DNA of 64,000 nt from Prochlorococcaceae cyanobacterium jk18x22bins.40 (GCA_022826155.1 JAJDVL010000044.1:1-64000); one strand, 5' to 3'; positions 53,972 through 63,575 are shown, counted from the first letter of the stretch. The notes: generated by a model from the sequence alone, not told the origin. Numbers and translations are program-made.

Positions 53972-54028
53972 GCTGGAGCAACGCTTGCACCCGTCTGTTC
54001 CTTGCCTGTCCTTTGCCCGAGACACACC

Positions 54029-54337
54029 ATGGCTGCCGTGCATCCCCCTCTCAATCCCGCCGCCCTTCCCCTGGCCCGCGCCTTGCTGGACGCCCTGCGC
54101 ATCAACGAGCGCCAATGGCATGCCTTGAAAACCAGTCGTCGCCACCGCGCCGCAGAGCAAATGGCGGCAGGGCTGAACCAGTTGCTCCACCACCAGGATC
54201 AAGCCGCCATGGCCTCACTGCAAACAGCTCTGGACTGGCTGCGGGGTGAGTTGCGCGATCCCGGCTGCCCCGATCACCAGAGCAAGCCTCCATCAACCAT
54301 CGGGACAACGGGCCACGATGGCCGGGTGATTCAGTAA
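54029..54337 (+). CDS. Conserved small helical protein
   Basis: A 102-residue frame: MAAVHPPLNPAALPLARALL, then ERQWHALKTSRRHRAAEQMA and QTALDWLRGELRDPGCP, predicted helical. It resembles a short cyanobacterial family of unknown role. Its 3' end overlaps the opposite gun4 gene by 45 bp. Confidence 0.58.
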   Translation: MAAVHPPLNPAALPLARALLDALRINERQWHALKTSRRHRAAEQMAAGLNQLLHHQDQAAMASLQTALDWLRGELRDPGCPDHQSKPPSTIGTTGHDGRVIQ

Positions 54338-55054
54338 GGCATCCATCAGTCGCACCCCACGCAGTTGATTCACCAGGGGCATATGTCCCTCCGGTGCGGC
54401 GTGGCGCCAAGTGAATTGGCTGGGGTAGCGGGTCCAGAGGCCGTCCTGCTTCCATCCCAGGCGGGACCAGAGCTGTTCCCAGCGCCCCCCACAGGCCTTC
54501 AGCAGGCGGCGCTGCACGGAAAAGCCGTAGCGCCCTCGGGAGTAGGCAACCCAGAGACGGTCAATGGTGTCCAGATCCACCACGGCCAGGGCGGGCACCT
54601 CGGAGAAAAATACGTACCCACGCCCCTCGGCAGCCGGTCCGGCCATCTGCCGCAGGCTGGCCATGGTGAGACGGTCCGCCTCCTGGAAAGCCTCTGTGGC
54701 GAGGGCCTGCTGCAGGATTTGATAGTCCTGGCCCATGGCGGAGGGGGCGGCAAACCATCCTTGGGGGTGGCTGCGGAGGAATTCCGTCCGTGTCGGTCCC
54801 TCCTGGGCCATGAGCATCTGGATCAAACTCCCAGCCCCCCAGTCGTCGCCAGCCGGGTCATAGGCCTGCAACGCCGTGGGAATGAACGCCACCAACTGCG
54901 GGGCCTGGTCCAGCACAGTGCTGAGCAGCCGCTGGCGTTGGCGGCCTCGGGCCTGGCGCAACTCGTCCAGCAACTCTGCAGGCACAGTCAACCCGGGAGA
55001 GAAACAATACTGTGTCCCATGGTAGGGGCCGCCGACAGGGACAATGCAGTCCAT
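54293..55054 (-). CDS. gun4: GUN4-domain tetrapyrrole-binding protein
   Basis: A 253-residue protein whose middle reads QDYQILQQALATEAFQEADR and VDLDTIDRLWVAYSRGRYGF, the GUN4 core that binds protoporphyrin and Mg-protoporphyrin and stimulates magnesium chelatase. An N-terminal helical domain precedes it. GUN4 controls flow into chlorophyll. The ATG shares a CCATGG palindrome with the divergent mnmH start. Confidence 0.92.
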   Translation of the reverse strand: MDCIVPVGGPYHGTQYCFSPGLTVPAELLDELRQARGRQRQRLLSTVLDQAPQLVAFIPTALQAYDPAGDDWGAGSLIQMLMAQEGPTRTEFLRSHPQGWFAAPSAMGQDYQILQQALATEAFQEADRLTMASLRQMAGPAAEGRGYVFFSEVPALAVVDLDTIDRLWVAYSRGRYGFSVQRRLLKACGGRWEQLWSRLGWKQDGLWTRYPSQFTWRHAAPEGHMPLVNQLRGVRLMDALLNHPAIVARCPDG

Positions 55055-56087
55055 GGCCTGTTCTCTCCCCTGTGACCGTTTCCTGAAGGCGGATGGTCCC
55101 GTGCTGGATGTGCGGAGCCCGGAAGAGTTTGCCCGTGGTCACATCCCTGGCGCCCACAACCTTCCTCTCTTCAGCGACGAGGAGCGGGCCGCGGTGGGGA
55201 CCCTGTACAAACACCAGGGCAGACGGGCCGCGGTGCGCCGTGGGTTGGAACTGGTGGGACCGCGGCTGGCTATGCTGGCGGAGCAGGCCGCTGCTTTTGC
55301 AGGGGCTGACGCCAACCTGCGGGTGCATTGCTGGCGTGGCGGCCTGCGCAGTAGCAGCACCGCCTGGCTCCTGGAAACCTGCGACCTGCCTTGCACCCTC
55401 CTGGAGGGTGGCTACAAGGGCTTTCGCCGCTGGCTGCGCCAGGGCCTGGCCCAGCCGCGCCCCGTTGTGCTTCTTGGCGGCCACACCGGCAGCGGCAAAA
55501 CGGAGGTGCTCCATGCCCTTCGCGTTGCCGGGGCCCAGGTGTTGGACCTGGAGGGGTTGGCCCACCATCGGGGCAGCAGCTTCGGAGGGTTGGGTCAGCC
55601 GCGCCAACCCACCACCGAGCAGTTTGAAAACCACATCGCCATGGCCTTGCAGGCCGTCTCCCCCCACCGGGTGCTCTGGATTGAGGCGGAGAGTGTCCAA
55701 GTGGGCTGTTGCCGCATTCCGCCCGAGTTGTTCCAGCAGATGCAGCAAGCGCCGCTGGTGGAGCTGCGGCGGCCGGACCATGAGCGGCTGGACCACCTGC
55801 TGGCTACCTACGGTCCCATGCCACGGCAGGAGTTAACGGAGGCCACCCGGCGTATCGGCAAACGCCTGGGACCACAGCGGACCCAACAGGCGGTGGAGGC
55901 CATTACAGCAGGCAATCTCCGCCTGGCCTGCCAGTTAATTCTGAATTACTATGACCGCACCTATGCCCATGGTCTGGCGCGGAGTCTCCGCAGGACCGTT
56001 CCCCTGGTGAGTGCAGGGGAGTCCACCACAACCATTGCCCAACGGCTCCTGGCCATGGAGCCGACGCTTGGGGACCACAGCTTGTAG
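55053..56087 (+). CDS. mnmH: tRNA 2-selenouridine/geranyl-2-thiouridine synthase
   Basis: A two-domain protein of about 345 residues. The N-terminal rhodanese domain has VLDVRSPEEFARGHIPGA and catalytic Cys in RVHCWRGGLRS. The C-terminal domain has P-loop LLGGHTGSGKTEVL. MnmH (SelU) exchanges sulfur for selenium in wobble 2-thiouridine of tRNAs. An ATG three codons earlier (55044) is possible. A selenophosphate synthase is not in the window. Confidence 0.92.
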   Translation: MACSLPCDRFLKADGPVLDVRSPEEFARGHIPGAHNLPLFSDEERAAVGTLYKHQGRRAAVRRGLELVGPRLAMLAEQAAAFAGADANLRVHCWRGGLRSSSTAWLLETCDLPCTLLEGGYKGFRRWLRQGLAQPRPVVLLGGHTGSGKTEVLHALRVAGAQVLDLEGLAHHRGSSFGGLGQPRQPTTEQFENHIAMALQAVSPHRVLWIEAESVQVGCCRIPPELFQQMQQAPLVELRRPDHERLDHLLATYGPMPRQELTEATRRIGKRLGPQRTQQAVEAITAGNLRLACQLILNYYDRTYAHGLARSLRRTVPLVSAGESTTTIAQRLLAMEPTLGDHSL

Positions 56088-56111
56088 GCTGCCGCTTTGG
56101 GAAGGTTCGTC

Positions 56112-56447
56112 ATGGCGGCGATTCAGTTTTTTCGGGGTGTTGACGAGACCGTCATTCCAGATATCCGCATGACCCGCTCCAGGGATGGGGAGACCGGTCA
56201 GGCGATTTTTGTATTTGAGGAACCGGATGCCCTGGGGGAAGAGATGACCAGCGCCATTGCCGGCATGTTTCTTGTGGACGAGGAGGGGGAACTGGTGAGC
56301 CGGGAGGTAAGGGGCCGTTTTATCAACGGCCGTGCCAGCGCCATTGAAGCCACCTACACGTGGAAGACGATGGAGGAGTTTGAGCGGTTCATGCGTTTTG
56401 CCCAGCGTTATGCCAAGCGTGCCAACCTGGACTTTGCCCAGAGCTAA
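56112..56447 (+). CDS. psb28: Photosystem II assembly factor Psb28
   Basis: A 111-residue protein from ATG 56112 ([20 protein letters not shown]), with [12 protein letters not shown] and [20 protein letters not shown], the Psb28 pattern. Psb28 binds assembling PSII on the cytoplasmic side and supports chlorophyll-protein biogenesis. It follows mnmH by 24 bp and precedes the AI-2E-type gene by 4 bp. Confidence 0.95.
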   Translation: MAAIQFFRGVDETVIPDIRMTRSRDGETGQAIFVFEEPDALGEEMTSAIAGMFLVDEEGELVSREVRGRFINGRASAIEATYTWKTMEEFERFMRFAQRYAKRANLDFAQS

Positions 56448-56451
56448 GGGG

Positions 56452-57549
56452 ATGCCCATGGGCTTCGGACAATGGCTGGGCCTGCTGGCGCTGCTGGCGG
56501 CCCTGCTGCTGCTGTGGAGCCTGAAGGAGGTGCTGCTGGTGTTGTTCAGTGCCGTTGTCCTGTCCGTGGCTCTGAATCTGCCCGTGCGGGCCATCCAGCG
56601 CCATTGCGGCTGGCAGCGGCACTGGGCATTGCTGGTGGTTTTGCTGAGCCTGAGTGTGGTGGTGCTGGTGGGCAGCGTGGTGCTGGTGCCCCCCTTTGTG
56701 AAGGAGTTCCGGGAGTTGATCGAGAAGCTGCCCCAGGCGTTCAACACCCTGCTGGCGCTCATCGACGCCAACTACCAGGCTTTGATTTCCAATATCTACG
56801 GCAGTGACGCGGACTTGCCCGACAGCCTGGCTGAGCTGTTTCGCACCAGTACGGATGTTGGCGCGACCCTGGAGAGAGGCCTGCAGGGATTGCTGGACCT
56901 GGCGGAAAACCTGGGCGGTGGCTTGTTGAGGGTGGTGCTGGTCCTGGCCTTGGCGGTAATGCTGGCCGCCCAGCCCGCACCCTATCAGGCGTTGGCCGTC
57001 CGCTTGGCGCCCAGCTTCTATCGCCGCCGCCTGAAGCGGGTGCTCAGCCAGTGTGACAGCGCCCTGGGCAACTGGATGGTGGGCCTGTTGATCAGCTCCT
57101 TCTGTGTGGCGGTGATGGCCGGGATTGGTTTGACTGCGCTGGGGGTCAGGCCCGTGGTGGCCAATGCCCTGTTGGCGGGTCTGCTGAACGTGATTCCCAA
57201 CATCGGCCCCACCATCAGCACTATTTTTCCCGTCTCCGTGGCCCTGCTGGATTCCCCATGGCGAGCCGTGGCCGTGGTGGTTCTTTACCTGGGCATTCAG
57301 AACGTGGAGAGTTACCTGATTACCCCGTTCGTGATGCACAAACAGGTGGAGCTTTTGCCCGGCCTGGCTCTGTTGTCCCAGTTTGTGTTCGCGGTCCTTC
57401 TGGGGCCGCTGGGGTTGCTTATGGCCTTGCCGCTGGTGGTGGTGCTGCAGGTGTTGGTCCGTGAGGTGCTGATTCACGACGTGATGGACCACTGGCTGCT
57501 GGGCGGCGCGGCTGGCGTGGCCACAGAACAGGAAGGGCCAGAAGGGTGA
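56452..57549 (+). CDS. AI-2E/PerM-family transporter
   Basis: A 365-residue membrane protein from ATG 56452 (AGGGG upstream) with eight or so helices, the family VPPFVKEFRELIEKLPQ loop and NVIPNIGPTISTIFP. These proteins export AI-2-like signals or act as cation antiporters; the substrate here is unknown. Tightly linked to psb28. Confidence 0.87.
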   Translation: MPMGFGQWLGLLALLAALLLLWSLKEVLLVLFSAVVLSVALNLPVRAIQRHCGWQRHWALLVVLLSLSVVVLVGSVVLVPPFVKEFRELIEKLPQAFNTLLALIDANYQALISNIYGSDADLPDSLAELFRTSTDVGATLERGLQGLLDLAENLGGGLLRVVLVLALAVMLAAQPAPYQALAVRLAPSFYRRRLKRVLSQCDSALGNWMVGLLISSFCVAVMAGIGLTALGVRPVVANALLAGLLNVIPNIGPTISTIFPVSVALLDSPWRAVAVVVLYLGIQNVESYLITPFVMHKQVELLPGLALLSQFVFAVLLGPLGLLMALPLVVVLQVLVREVLIHDVMDHWLLGGAAGVATEQEGPEG

Positions 57550-57703
57550 GCACAGCCAGGGGTTGCGCCTTGAGGCTGTAGCCCATGGCGGTCCAGGTGA
57601 AGTGATCCAACAACAGGCCCAGTTCGTCCCCCAACTGCAGCAGCGCCAGAAGGGTCATCAGCACAAGCACCAGCCGTTGCAGGCCACGCAATAGGGAGTT
57701 CAT
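57419..57703 (-). CDS. Small membrane protein after secF
   Basis: A 94-residue frame (MNSLLRGLQRLVLVLMTLLALLQL...) with two membrane helices and a Pro/Arg/Ala tail. Its ATG overlaps the secF stop (ATGA), so it is coupled to SecF. The tail runs 131 bp antisense into the AI-2E gene. A conserved picocyanobacterial small protein is likely; role unknown. Confidence 0.6.
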   Translation of the reverse strand: MNSLLRGLQRLVLVLMTLLALLQLGDELGLLLDHFTWTAMGYSLKAQPLAVLTLLALPVLWPRQPRRPAASGPSRRESAPHGPTPAAPPPAARP

Positions 57704-58758
57704 GCCATGTCTTTGTCTTTCTTCAGCAGGCCCAGGAGCAGGGGCGCCAGAAACAAGGAGGAATAGGTCCCCACCCCGATCCCGAAGGCCAGGGCCACGG
57801 CAAACCAGCGCAACTCCCCACCGCTGAAGAAGGCCAAGGCCAGGATGGGCAGTTCCGTGGTGACGGAGGTGTTGAGGGAGCGCACCAGGCTGGCGGCGAT
57901 GGAGCGGTCAATGCGGTCAATGACGCCAAGCTGGGGTTGGAGGCGATCCGTTTCCCGGATACGGTCGAACACCACCACGGTGTCGTTGACGGAATAGCCC
58001 GCCAGGGTCAGCAGGGCTACAGCAAAGAGGCTGCCCACCTGCACGTCCCACACCTGCCCCAACCAGGCAAAGAGCCCCGCCACAATGATCACGTCATGCA
58101 GCAGGGCCCCCAGGGCCAAGGCGGCATTGAGGGGGGAAAAGCGGAAGGCGATGTAGATGGCCACTCCCAGAAATGCAACGCCCAAAGCCCGAAGGGCGGA
58201 CTGCAACAACTGGGCGCCGAGGGACGGTCCGATGGTGTCCACCTGGGTGCGCTCCTGTTGAAAGGGGGCGAGGGATTCGGTCGTGGCCAGATGGTCCTCG
58301 ATGGCTTGGGCCTGGACAATGGTCAATGCCGTGGAGCGCAGCAGAATCCCCTCGCCGTCATCCAGAAGCTGGACGTTGAAGCTGGAAGGGGCCGGGGCGG
58401 GCTGCCGGTCTCCCGTCGGCTCCAACTGCACGTCCGCCAGGACAGAGCGCACCACCGGCAACCGGAGGCGCTGGCTGGTGGTGCAGGGTCCGGGATCATG
58501 GCAAGCCAACTCCATCTGGATGCTGGTGCCGCCACGGAAATCCAACCCCGCCCGCAGCGGGGCGCGGATTTGCGGGTCTCTGCCATTCACCAGGAAGCCC
58601 ACCAGGGACATCACCACCATCACAGCCGAGAGCAGCAGCAGCGCCCTGCGGTAACGGCTCGCTTGAAACCCGGTGAAAGTCCCCGGGGGGCCAGCGGCTT
58701 CAGAGGCTGGCGCTGACGGGATCCCGGGGGGTGTGGGGACAATCTCGCTGGAGGTCAT
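57700..58758 (-). CDS. secF: Protein-export membrane protein SecF
   Basis: A 352-residue protein with six membrane helices; GLDFRGGTSIQMEL at the start, ALGALLHDVIIVAGLFAW, LTLAGYSVNDTVVVFDRIRE (SecF signature) and NTSVTTELPILALAFFSGG. With SecD it uses the proton gradient to finish translocation through SecYEG. Overlaps secD by 4 bp. Confidence 0.96.
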   Translation of the reverse strand: MTSSEIVPTPPGIPSAPASEAAGPPGTFTGFQASRYRRALLLLSAVMVVMSLVGFLVNGRDPQIRAPLRAGLDFRGGTSIQMELACHDPGPCTTSQRLRLPVVRSVLADVQLEPTGDRQPAPAPSSFNVQLLDDGEGILLRSTALTIVQAQAIEDHLATTESLAPFQQERTQVDTIGPSLGAQLLQSALRALGVAFLGVAIYIAFRFSPLNAALALGALLHDVIIVAGLFAWLGQVWDVQVGSLFAVALLTLAGYSVNDTVVVFDRIRETDRLQPQLGVIDRIDRSIAASLVRSLNTSVTTELPILALAFFSGGELRWFAVALAFGIGVGTYSSLFLAPLLLGLLKKDKDMA

Positions 58759-60233
58759 TGCACAGGCTGGAAGTACTTGATCCGGCGCAGACCCGGATAC
58801 AGGAAGAGACTGGTTTTCAACAGGGTCCTGCTACACACCAGACTCGTGAACAGGCTGAGACTCACGCCAATGCCCAGGGTGATGGCAAAACCACGCACCA
58901 GGCCACTGCCCAGGTAGCCCAGGGCCAAACAACTGATCAGGGTGGTGACGCTGCCGTCGAGGATGGAACTGAAGGCGCGGCTGAAGCCGGTCTCCACGGC
59001 TTGGTAGAGCTTGCGGCCCGAGCGCAATTCCTCCCGGATGCGCTCGAAGATGAGCACGTTGGCATCAACAGCCATGCCGAAACTCAAGATCAAGCCCGCA
59101 ATACCCGGCAGGGTCAGCACCACCGGCACCAGGGCGTAGACCGCCAGGTTGAAGAGGGCGTAGATGGCCAGGGCGGCAACCGCCACCAGGCCAGGAAGCC
59201 GATAGATCAACACCATCAACCCACCCACCAGCGCCAGACCCACCAGCGCCGCACTCAAGCTGCGGCGCACGTTGTCGGACCCCAACGTGGCGCCCACGCT
59301 GCGCTGTTCCACAATCTCGGTCTCGTAGGGCAGGGAGCCGCCGCGAAGCTGCACCTCCAGTTCACGGGCCCGCTCCAGGGTGAAGGTGCCTGTAATCCGG
59401 GCCCCGCCTCCCGTGATGCCGTTCTCCCGAAACTCCGGCCCCACGGTGGCTTCACTGATGGAGCGACCATCCAGAAGAATGGCCAGCCGCAGGTTGGAAT
59501 CGGCGGCCACTTCCTTGGTGAGATCCGCAAAGGCCTGGCCGCCGGGGCCGGAAAAGGTGAGGCTGAGTTGGTAGTACTCCCCCTGGGATTCAGGGTTGGG
59601 CTCAGCCACCACTTGCACCAGATCGTCACCGGTGAGAGGCCGCAGGTCGAACAACCGGCCAATGTCCTGCTCCAACTGGTCAAAGATTGTTCGAGAGGCT
59701 TCCAACTCCTCCCTCACGGCACGACGTTGCTCGCCGTCGCCCCGGCTTCGCTGCAACTGTTCCAGTTGCTGTTCACCAAGGAGGACCGCAATCTGTGCAT
59801 TCCGGCGCTCCTGCACCAACGTTGCATAGCGATTAACCTCACTGGAGCGCAACACACCGAACTGGAGAACCGCCTTTTTGGTGATCTGGTTGGCCGCCTG
59901 CTGCAAGGTGTCGTCCCCTACGGCCTCCGCCTCTGCACCCTCACCGGGGGCGGGCCGGACCGTAGGCAGTTGCACCACCACCCGATCAGAGCCGACGGTC
60001 TGGATCCGGGTTTGGGCAAGCCCCAGGCCGTCAATGCGCCGCTGGATCACGTTCTTCACCCCGTCCAGGTCTGCGGCGGTGAGGGCCACCTGGGGATCGG
60101 GACTCAACACCCGGGCGCTGAGCTGATGCCCGCCCCGTAGATCCAGTCCCAACTGGAGCGACTGATTGCCCAGCAACACCGCAGCGGCCAGGACCATGGC
60201 CAGGATCACGGGAAGCCATCCTTGACGGACCAT
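58755..60233 (-). CDS. secD: Protein-export membrane protein SecD
   Basis: A 492-residue protein: LGLDLRGGHQLSARVL after the first helix, a large periplasmic domain, then the D4/D5/D6 helices with PGIAGLILSFGMAVDANVLIFERIRE and GSVTTLISCLALGYLGSGLVRGFA. It precedes secF in the usual order and is 1 bp from pdhB on the same strand. Confidence 0.96.
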   Translation of the reverse strand: MVRQGWLPVILAMVLAAAVLLGNQSLQLGLDLRGGHQLSARVLSPDPQVALTAADLDGVKNVIQRRIDGLGLAQTRIQTVGSDRVVVQLPTVRPAPGEGAEAEAVGDDTLQQAANQITKKAVLQFGVLRSSEVNRYATLVQERRNAQIAVLLGEQQLEQLQRSRGDGEQRRAVREELEASRTIFDQLEQDIGRLFDLRPLTGDDLVQVVAEPNPESQGEYYQLSLTFSGPGGQAFADLTKEVAADSNLRLAILLDGRSISEATVGPEFRENGITGGGARITGTFTLERARELEVQLRGGSLPYETEIVEQRSVGATLGSDNVRRSLSAALVGLALVGGLMVLIYRLPGLVAVAALAIYALFNLAVYALVPVVLTLPGIAGLILSFGMAVDANVLIFERIREELRSGRKLYQAVETGFSRAFSSILDGSVTTLISCLALGYLGSGLVRGFAITLGIGVSLSLFTSLVCSRTLLKTSLFLYPGLRRIKYFQPVQ

Positions 60234-60234
60234 T

Positions 60235-61218
60235 TCAGATGTGACCTCGAATCAGGTGTTGACAGGTTTCCACAATCTGGTGAGGCTGGATGATGGTGTG
60301 ATTCTCCAGGGTCCCGTTGTAGGGGGTGGGAATGTCCTGGGAGGAGAGGCGCACAGGCCGGGCATCCAGCTCGTCGAAACAATGCTCGCTGATCAGGGCA
60401 ACCAGCTCGGCGCCAATGCCGCCGGTTTTCATGCACTCCTCCACAACGACCACCCGGTGGGTCTTGCGGATGGACGCGGTGATGGTGTCCAGGTCAAAAG
60501 GTTTGAGGCTGATCAGGTCGATGAGTTCCGGATCGTAGCCCAGTGTGGTGAGCTGCTCCACGGCCCTTACACAGTGGTGGCGCATGCGGGAATAGGTGAG
60601 CAGGGTGACGTCCCTGCCCTCCCGCACCAGTTCCGCCTGGTCCAGGGCACAGGTGTAGGACCCTTTCGGCAACTCTTCGCTCAAGTTGTAGAGCAGCACG
60701 TGCTCAAAAAACAGCACCGGGTTGTCGTCACGGATGGCGGCCTTGAGCAGGCCCTTGGCATTGGTGGGGGTGCTGCACGCCACGATCCTGATGCCGGGCA
60801 CGGCATGGAAATAGGCCTCCAGCCGCTGACTGTGCTCCGCCCCCAGTTGCCGTCCCACGCCCCCTGGTCCCCGCACCACCACGGGAATGGTGTAGTTGCC
60901 GCCGCTGGTGTAGCGCAACATGCCCATGTTGTTGGAAATCTGGTTGAAGGCCAGGAGCAAAAAGCCCATGTTCATGCCCTCCACGATGGGCCGCAGGCCC
61001 GTCATGGCTGCACCCACCGCCATGCCGGTGAAGCTGTTCTCCGCGATGGGGGTATCCAGAAGCCGCAGATCCCCGTACTTCTTGTGCAGATCTTTGGTGA
61101 CCTTATAGGAGCCGCCGTAATGACCCACGTCTTCCCCGATGACCAGCACATGGGGATCCCGCTCCATCTCCTCGTCGATGGCTTCGCGGAGAGCATTGAA
61201 AAGAAGGGTTTCTGCCAC
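60235..61218 (-). CDS. pdhB: Pyruvate dehydrogenase E1 beta subunit
   Basis: From GTG 61218 the product is 327 residues, starting [20 protein letters not shown], with [35 protein letters not shown], the ThDP-site Glu in PIAE and [17 protein letters not shown]1 alpha-beta decarboxylates pyruvate to feed acetyl-CoA. A 13-codon longer frame upstream does not fit the family. Confidence 0.95.
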   Translation of the reverse strand: MAETLLFNALREAIDEEMERDPHVLVIGEDVGHYGGSYKVTKDLHKKYGDLRLLDTPIAENSFTGMAVGAAMTGLRPIVEGMNMGFLLLAFNQISNNMGMLRYTSGGNYTIPVVVRGPGGVGRQLGAEHSQRLEAYFHAVPGIRIVACSTPTNAKGLLKAAIRDDNPVLFFEHVLLYNLSEELPKGSYTCALDQAELVREGRDVTLLTYSRMRHHCVRAVEQLTTLGYDPELIDLISLKPFDLDTITASIRKTHRVVVVEECMKTGGIGAELVALISEHCFDELDARPVRLSSQDIPTPYNGTLENHTIIQPHQIVETCQHLIRGHI

Positions 61219-61340
61219 AGACCCGGGGATGCCCGCCCGCAGCAGGCCCTGAAACAAAACCCCTAGACCCTAACCCAGGCGGGGAGCACTGATGCCCCAA
61301 CGGGGCTCAAGCGTGACGCGGACGTTGATTGGGGCGTGGC

Positions 61341-61436
61341 TCACCCGCCCGCGGCAAAGCTGGTGAGCAGCAGCACGGACAGCATCAGTCCGGGACTCAG
61401 GAGCAAGGCCAGCAGGCCCAGGTCGTGGGGAGTCAT
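61341..61436 (-). CDS. 31-residue hydrophobic peptide
   Basis: MTPHDLGLLALLLSPGLMLS... one membrane helix, ending SFAAGG. It lies between pdhB and the DUF3082 gene on the same strand. Size and pattern resemble small photosynthetic or membrane peptides, though it is not one of the named PSI, PSII or cytochrome b6f subunits I know. Confidence 0.42.
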   Translation of the reverse strand: MTPHDLGLLALLLSPGLMLSVLLLTSFAAGG

Positions 61437-61472
61437 GGCAAGTCGATCCTTGCTCCAGCTTAGCGGCCCAGG

Positions 61473-61793
61473 CTAACGGCCGGCACTGGGCAGCAGTGAC
61501 CGCAGCAGCAGCAGAGACAACCCGACGGCAATGAGGCTGAAGCTGAAGACCGCCAGGAAGCTCGTGCCAACGAGGATGGTCTTGAAGCCTACGGCAATGC
61601 TCTGGGTAACGGGCTTGCTGTAGTGGGGCGGATGGAGGGTGAAATGGACCACCAACCTCTCGGCCACCAGCCAGGAGAGCACGGCAAATAGACCACTGCT
61701 CAAGGCGCCTGTCAGATAGCGGAGGGGTCCGTGTCGTGGGCGCGACGAATCGCCAGGAGCGGGAGCTGTGGGGGAGGGGTCGGGTCGGGTCAT
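61473..61793 (-). CDS. DUF3082-type membrane protein
   Basis: A 106-residue protein from ATG 61793 with two membrane helices (about 29-48 and 75-100) and the family core SGLFAVLSWLVAERLVVHF, KPVTQSIAVGFKTILVGTSF. DUF3082 proteins are cyanobacterial/plastid membrane proteins of unknown role. Runs 22 bp after ispE. Confidence 0.72.
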   Translation of the reverse strand: MTRPDPSPTAPAPGDSSRPRHGPLRYLTGALSSGLFAVLSWLVAERLVVHFTLHPPHYSKPVTQSIAVGFKTILVGTSFLAVFSFSLIAVGLSLLLLRSLLPSAGR

Positions 61794-61815
61794 GGCAGGA
61801 CATGGGCGCAGTGTG

Positions 61816-62745
61816 TCAGCAAAAGCGAACTCCATCTTCACGAAGACCACAGACCCAGGCTTGGATGTCGTTGGCCTTGAGGCGGCCGAACAGGCTGCGG
61901 TGGGCCGCCTGGGCCGTGTCCACGGTGGTGAAGAGGGCAAACACGCTGGGACCGGAGCCCGTCATGGACACCCCGCAACAGTCCGGCGCCTGACGCAGCA
62001 ACTCCAGGTTCTGGCGCACGACAGGGAGTTGGGCCGTGACCACGCCTTCCATCTGGTTACACAGCAGATGCCCGGCCGTGGTCATGTCCCCCCGGTGGAG
62101 CGCCGCCACCATCTCACCTCGGCGCAAGGCCTGGCGAGATCCGCAGAACGCCTGCTCCCCCTTGAGATAGGCCCGGGCCAACTCTTCCCGACAGATGCCG
62201 TAGGCCCAGGCCGTGGGCACGGAGACATCCATCCGCTTACTGAGCAATACGGCCCCTCCCGCGGGCTTGGCCACGGGCTCCAGACGCTCACCCCGTCCAA
62301 AACACAACTGGGTGCCGCCGGCAATAAAAAAGGGCACGTCAGAGCCCAACCGGGCCCCGTACGTCTGCAACTCTTCCGTGGACAGTCCCAATCCCCAGAA
62401 CCGATTCAGGCCCATGAGTGCTGCCGCCGCATTGCTGGAGCCACCCCCCAACCCCGCTTTCAGGGGAATGCGCTTGCGCAGACGAATCCGCACATCCAAC
62501 TGCCGCTCAGGGAACGCCTCCTGCAGGAGCCGCGCCGCCTGCATCACCAGGTTGGTGTGATCGTTAGCCAATTCCAACCCTTCGCAGTGGAGTTGCAAGC
62601 CGCTGTGGGGCTCCAACACCAACTCATCACAGAAATCAACGGCCTGCATCACCATGGCCAACTCATGAAACCCGTCGTCCCTCAGACCCAGCAAGGCCAG
62701 GTGCAGGTTCACTTTGGCCGGGGATTCCAGCTTCAGGCAGGTCAT
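61816..62745 (-). CDS. ispE: 4-diphosphocytidyl-2-C-methyl-D-erythritol kinase
   Basis: A 309-residue GHMP kinase: SPAKVNLHLALLGLRDDGFH, ATP loop PLKAGLGGGSSNAAAAL and VSMTGSGPSVFALF. It is the fourth step of the MEP isoprenoid pathway (carotenoids, phytol, quinones). Its ATG overlaps the rsmA stop (ATGA); the longer reading from 63057 crosses rsmA and is rejected. Confidence 0.96.
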   Translation of the reverse strand: MTCLKLESPAKVNLHLALLGLRDDGFHELAMVMQAVDFCDELVLEPHSGLQLHCEGLELANDHTNLVMQAARLLQEAFPERQLDVRIRLRKRIPLKAGLGGGSSNAAAALMGLNRFWGLGLSTEELQTYGARLGSDVPFFIAGGTQLCFGRGERLEPVAKPAGGAVLLSKRMDVSVPTAWAYGICREELARAYLKGEQAFCGSRQALRRGEMVAALHRGDMTTAGHLLCNQMEGVVTAQLPVVRQNLELLRQAPDCCGVSMTGSGPSVFALFTTVDTAQAAHRSLFGRLKANDIQAWVCGLREDGVRFC

Positions 62746-63575
62746 GGCAGGGGAAGGGAAGGCATCAGCGCTTGGCTCAAGGCTACCCACTGATCGAGAT
62801 CGAGATCCTGGGGACGCTGGCCCAGGTCCACGGCTGCCTGCCGGGCTGCCTGCTCCAGGCTGGACACTGGCCAGACGCCACCCAACGTATTGCGGAGCAT
62901 CTTGCGGCGCCCCGTGTAGGCCACCCGCAGCAGCCGCTCCAGAAGGGGGGCCTGCTCCGGCCCGTAACGGCGCTGGTGCGGCAGGTGGGGCGTGAGCACC
63001 ACCACCGCAGAGGTGACCTCCGGCGGTGGTGAAAAACAGGTTGGGGGCACAATGCACAGAGTCCGGGCTGACGCCAGGAGTTGCATGCGAATGCTGAGGC
63101 CCCCGCAGGCGGGATTACCCGGCAGGGCCGTGACGCGATCCGCCACCTCCTTCTGCATCAGCAGAACCAACCGTTGAAACTGGGGCTGGCGTGGTTGCGC
63201 CACACTGCCCATGAGTCCCTGCAACAGGGGACCGGTGATGTTGTAGGGGATGTTGGCCACCACCTTGTTGGGGTTACGGGCCAGGGGCTGGCGCAGCAAC
63301 TCCAGGGCGTCACCCTGGAGCAGGGAGAGGCGCTCATCAGCCCCAAAGCGCTGTTGTAACCCGGCGATGAGCTGGCGATCCAGTTCCACGGCCACGACGG
63401 CGGCTGCCGGGGTGGCCAGCAAGTGGTCGGTCAAGGCTCCCCGACCGGGGCCGATCTCCAGCAGCCGGTCCTCCGGGCCAATCTGGGCAGCCGCCACAAT
63501 CCGTCGCAACACCCGCTGATCCCGCAACCAGTGCTGGCCCAGGCGTTTCCGGGGCCGTGGCGTGGGGAGGCTCAT
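62742..63575 (-). CDS. rsmA: 16S rRNA dimethyladenosine transferase
   Basis: A 277-residue methyltransferase: KRLGQHWLRDQRVL, motif I LLEIGPGRGALTDHLL, VVAVELDRQLI and the catalytic VVANIPYNITGPLL. RsmA (KsgA) dimethylates two adenines near the 3' end of 16S rRNA. rsmA-ispE is a common cyanobacterial pair. Confidence 0.97.
   Translation of the reverse strand: MSLPTPRPRKRLGQHWLRDQRVLRRIVAAAQIGPEDRLLEIGPGRGALTDHLLATPAAAVVAVELDRQLIAGLQQRFGADERLSLLQGDALELLRQPLARNPNKVVANIPYNITGPLLQGLMGSVAQPRQPQFQRLVLLMQKEVADRVTALPGNPACGGLSIRMQLLASARTLCIVPPTCFSPPPEVTSAVVVLTPHLPHQRRYGPEQAPLLERLLRVAYTGRRKMLRNTLGGVWPVSSLEQAARQAAVDLGQRPQDLDLDQWVALSQALMPSLPLP

Noticed and set aside
61816-63057. 413-codon reading of ispE
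   Set aside because: The first ~100 residues cross rsmA in another frame; the ATG at 62745 fits the family and overlaps the rsmA stop by 4 bp.
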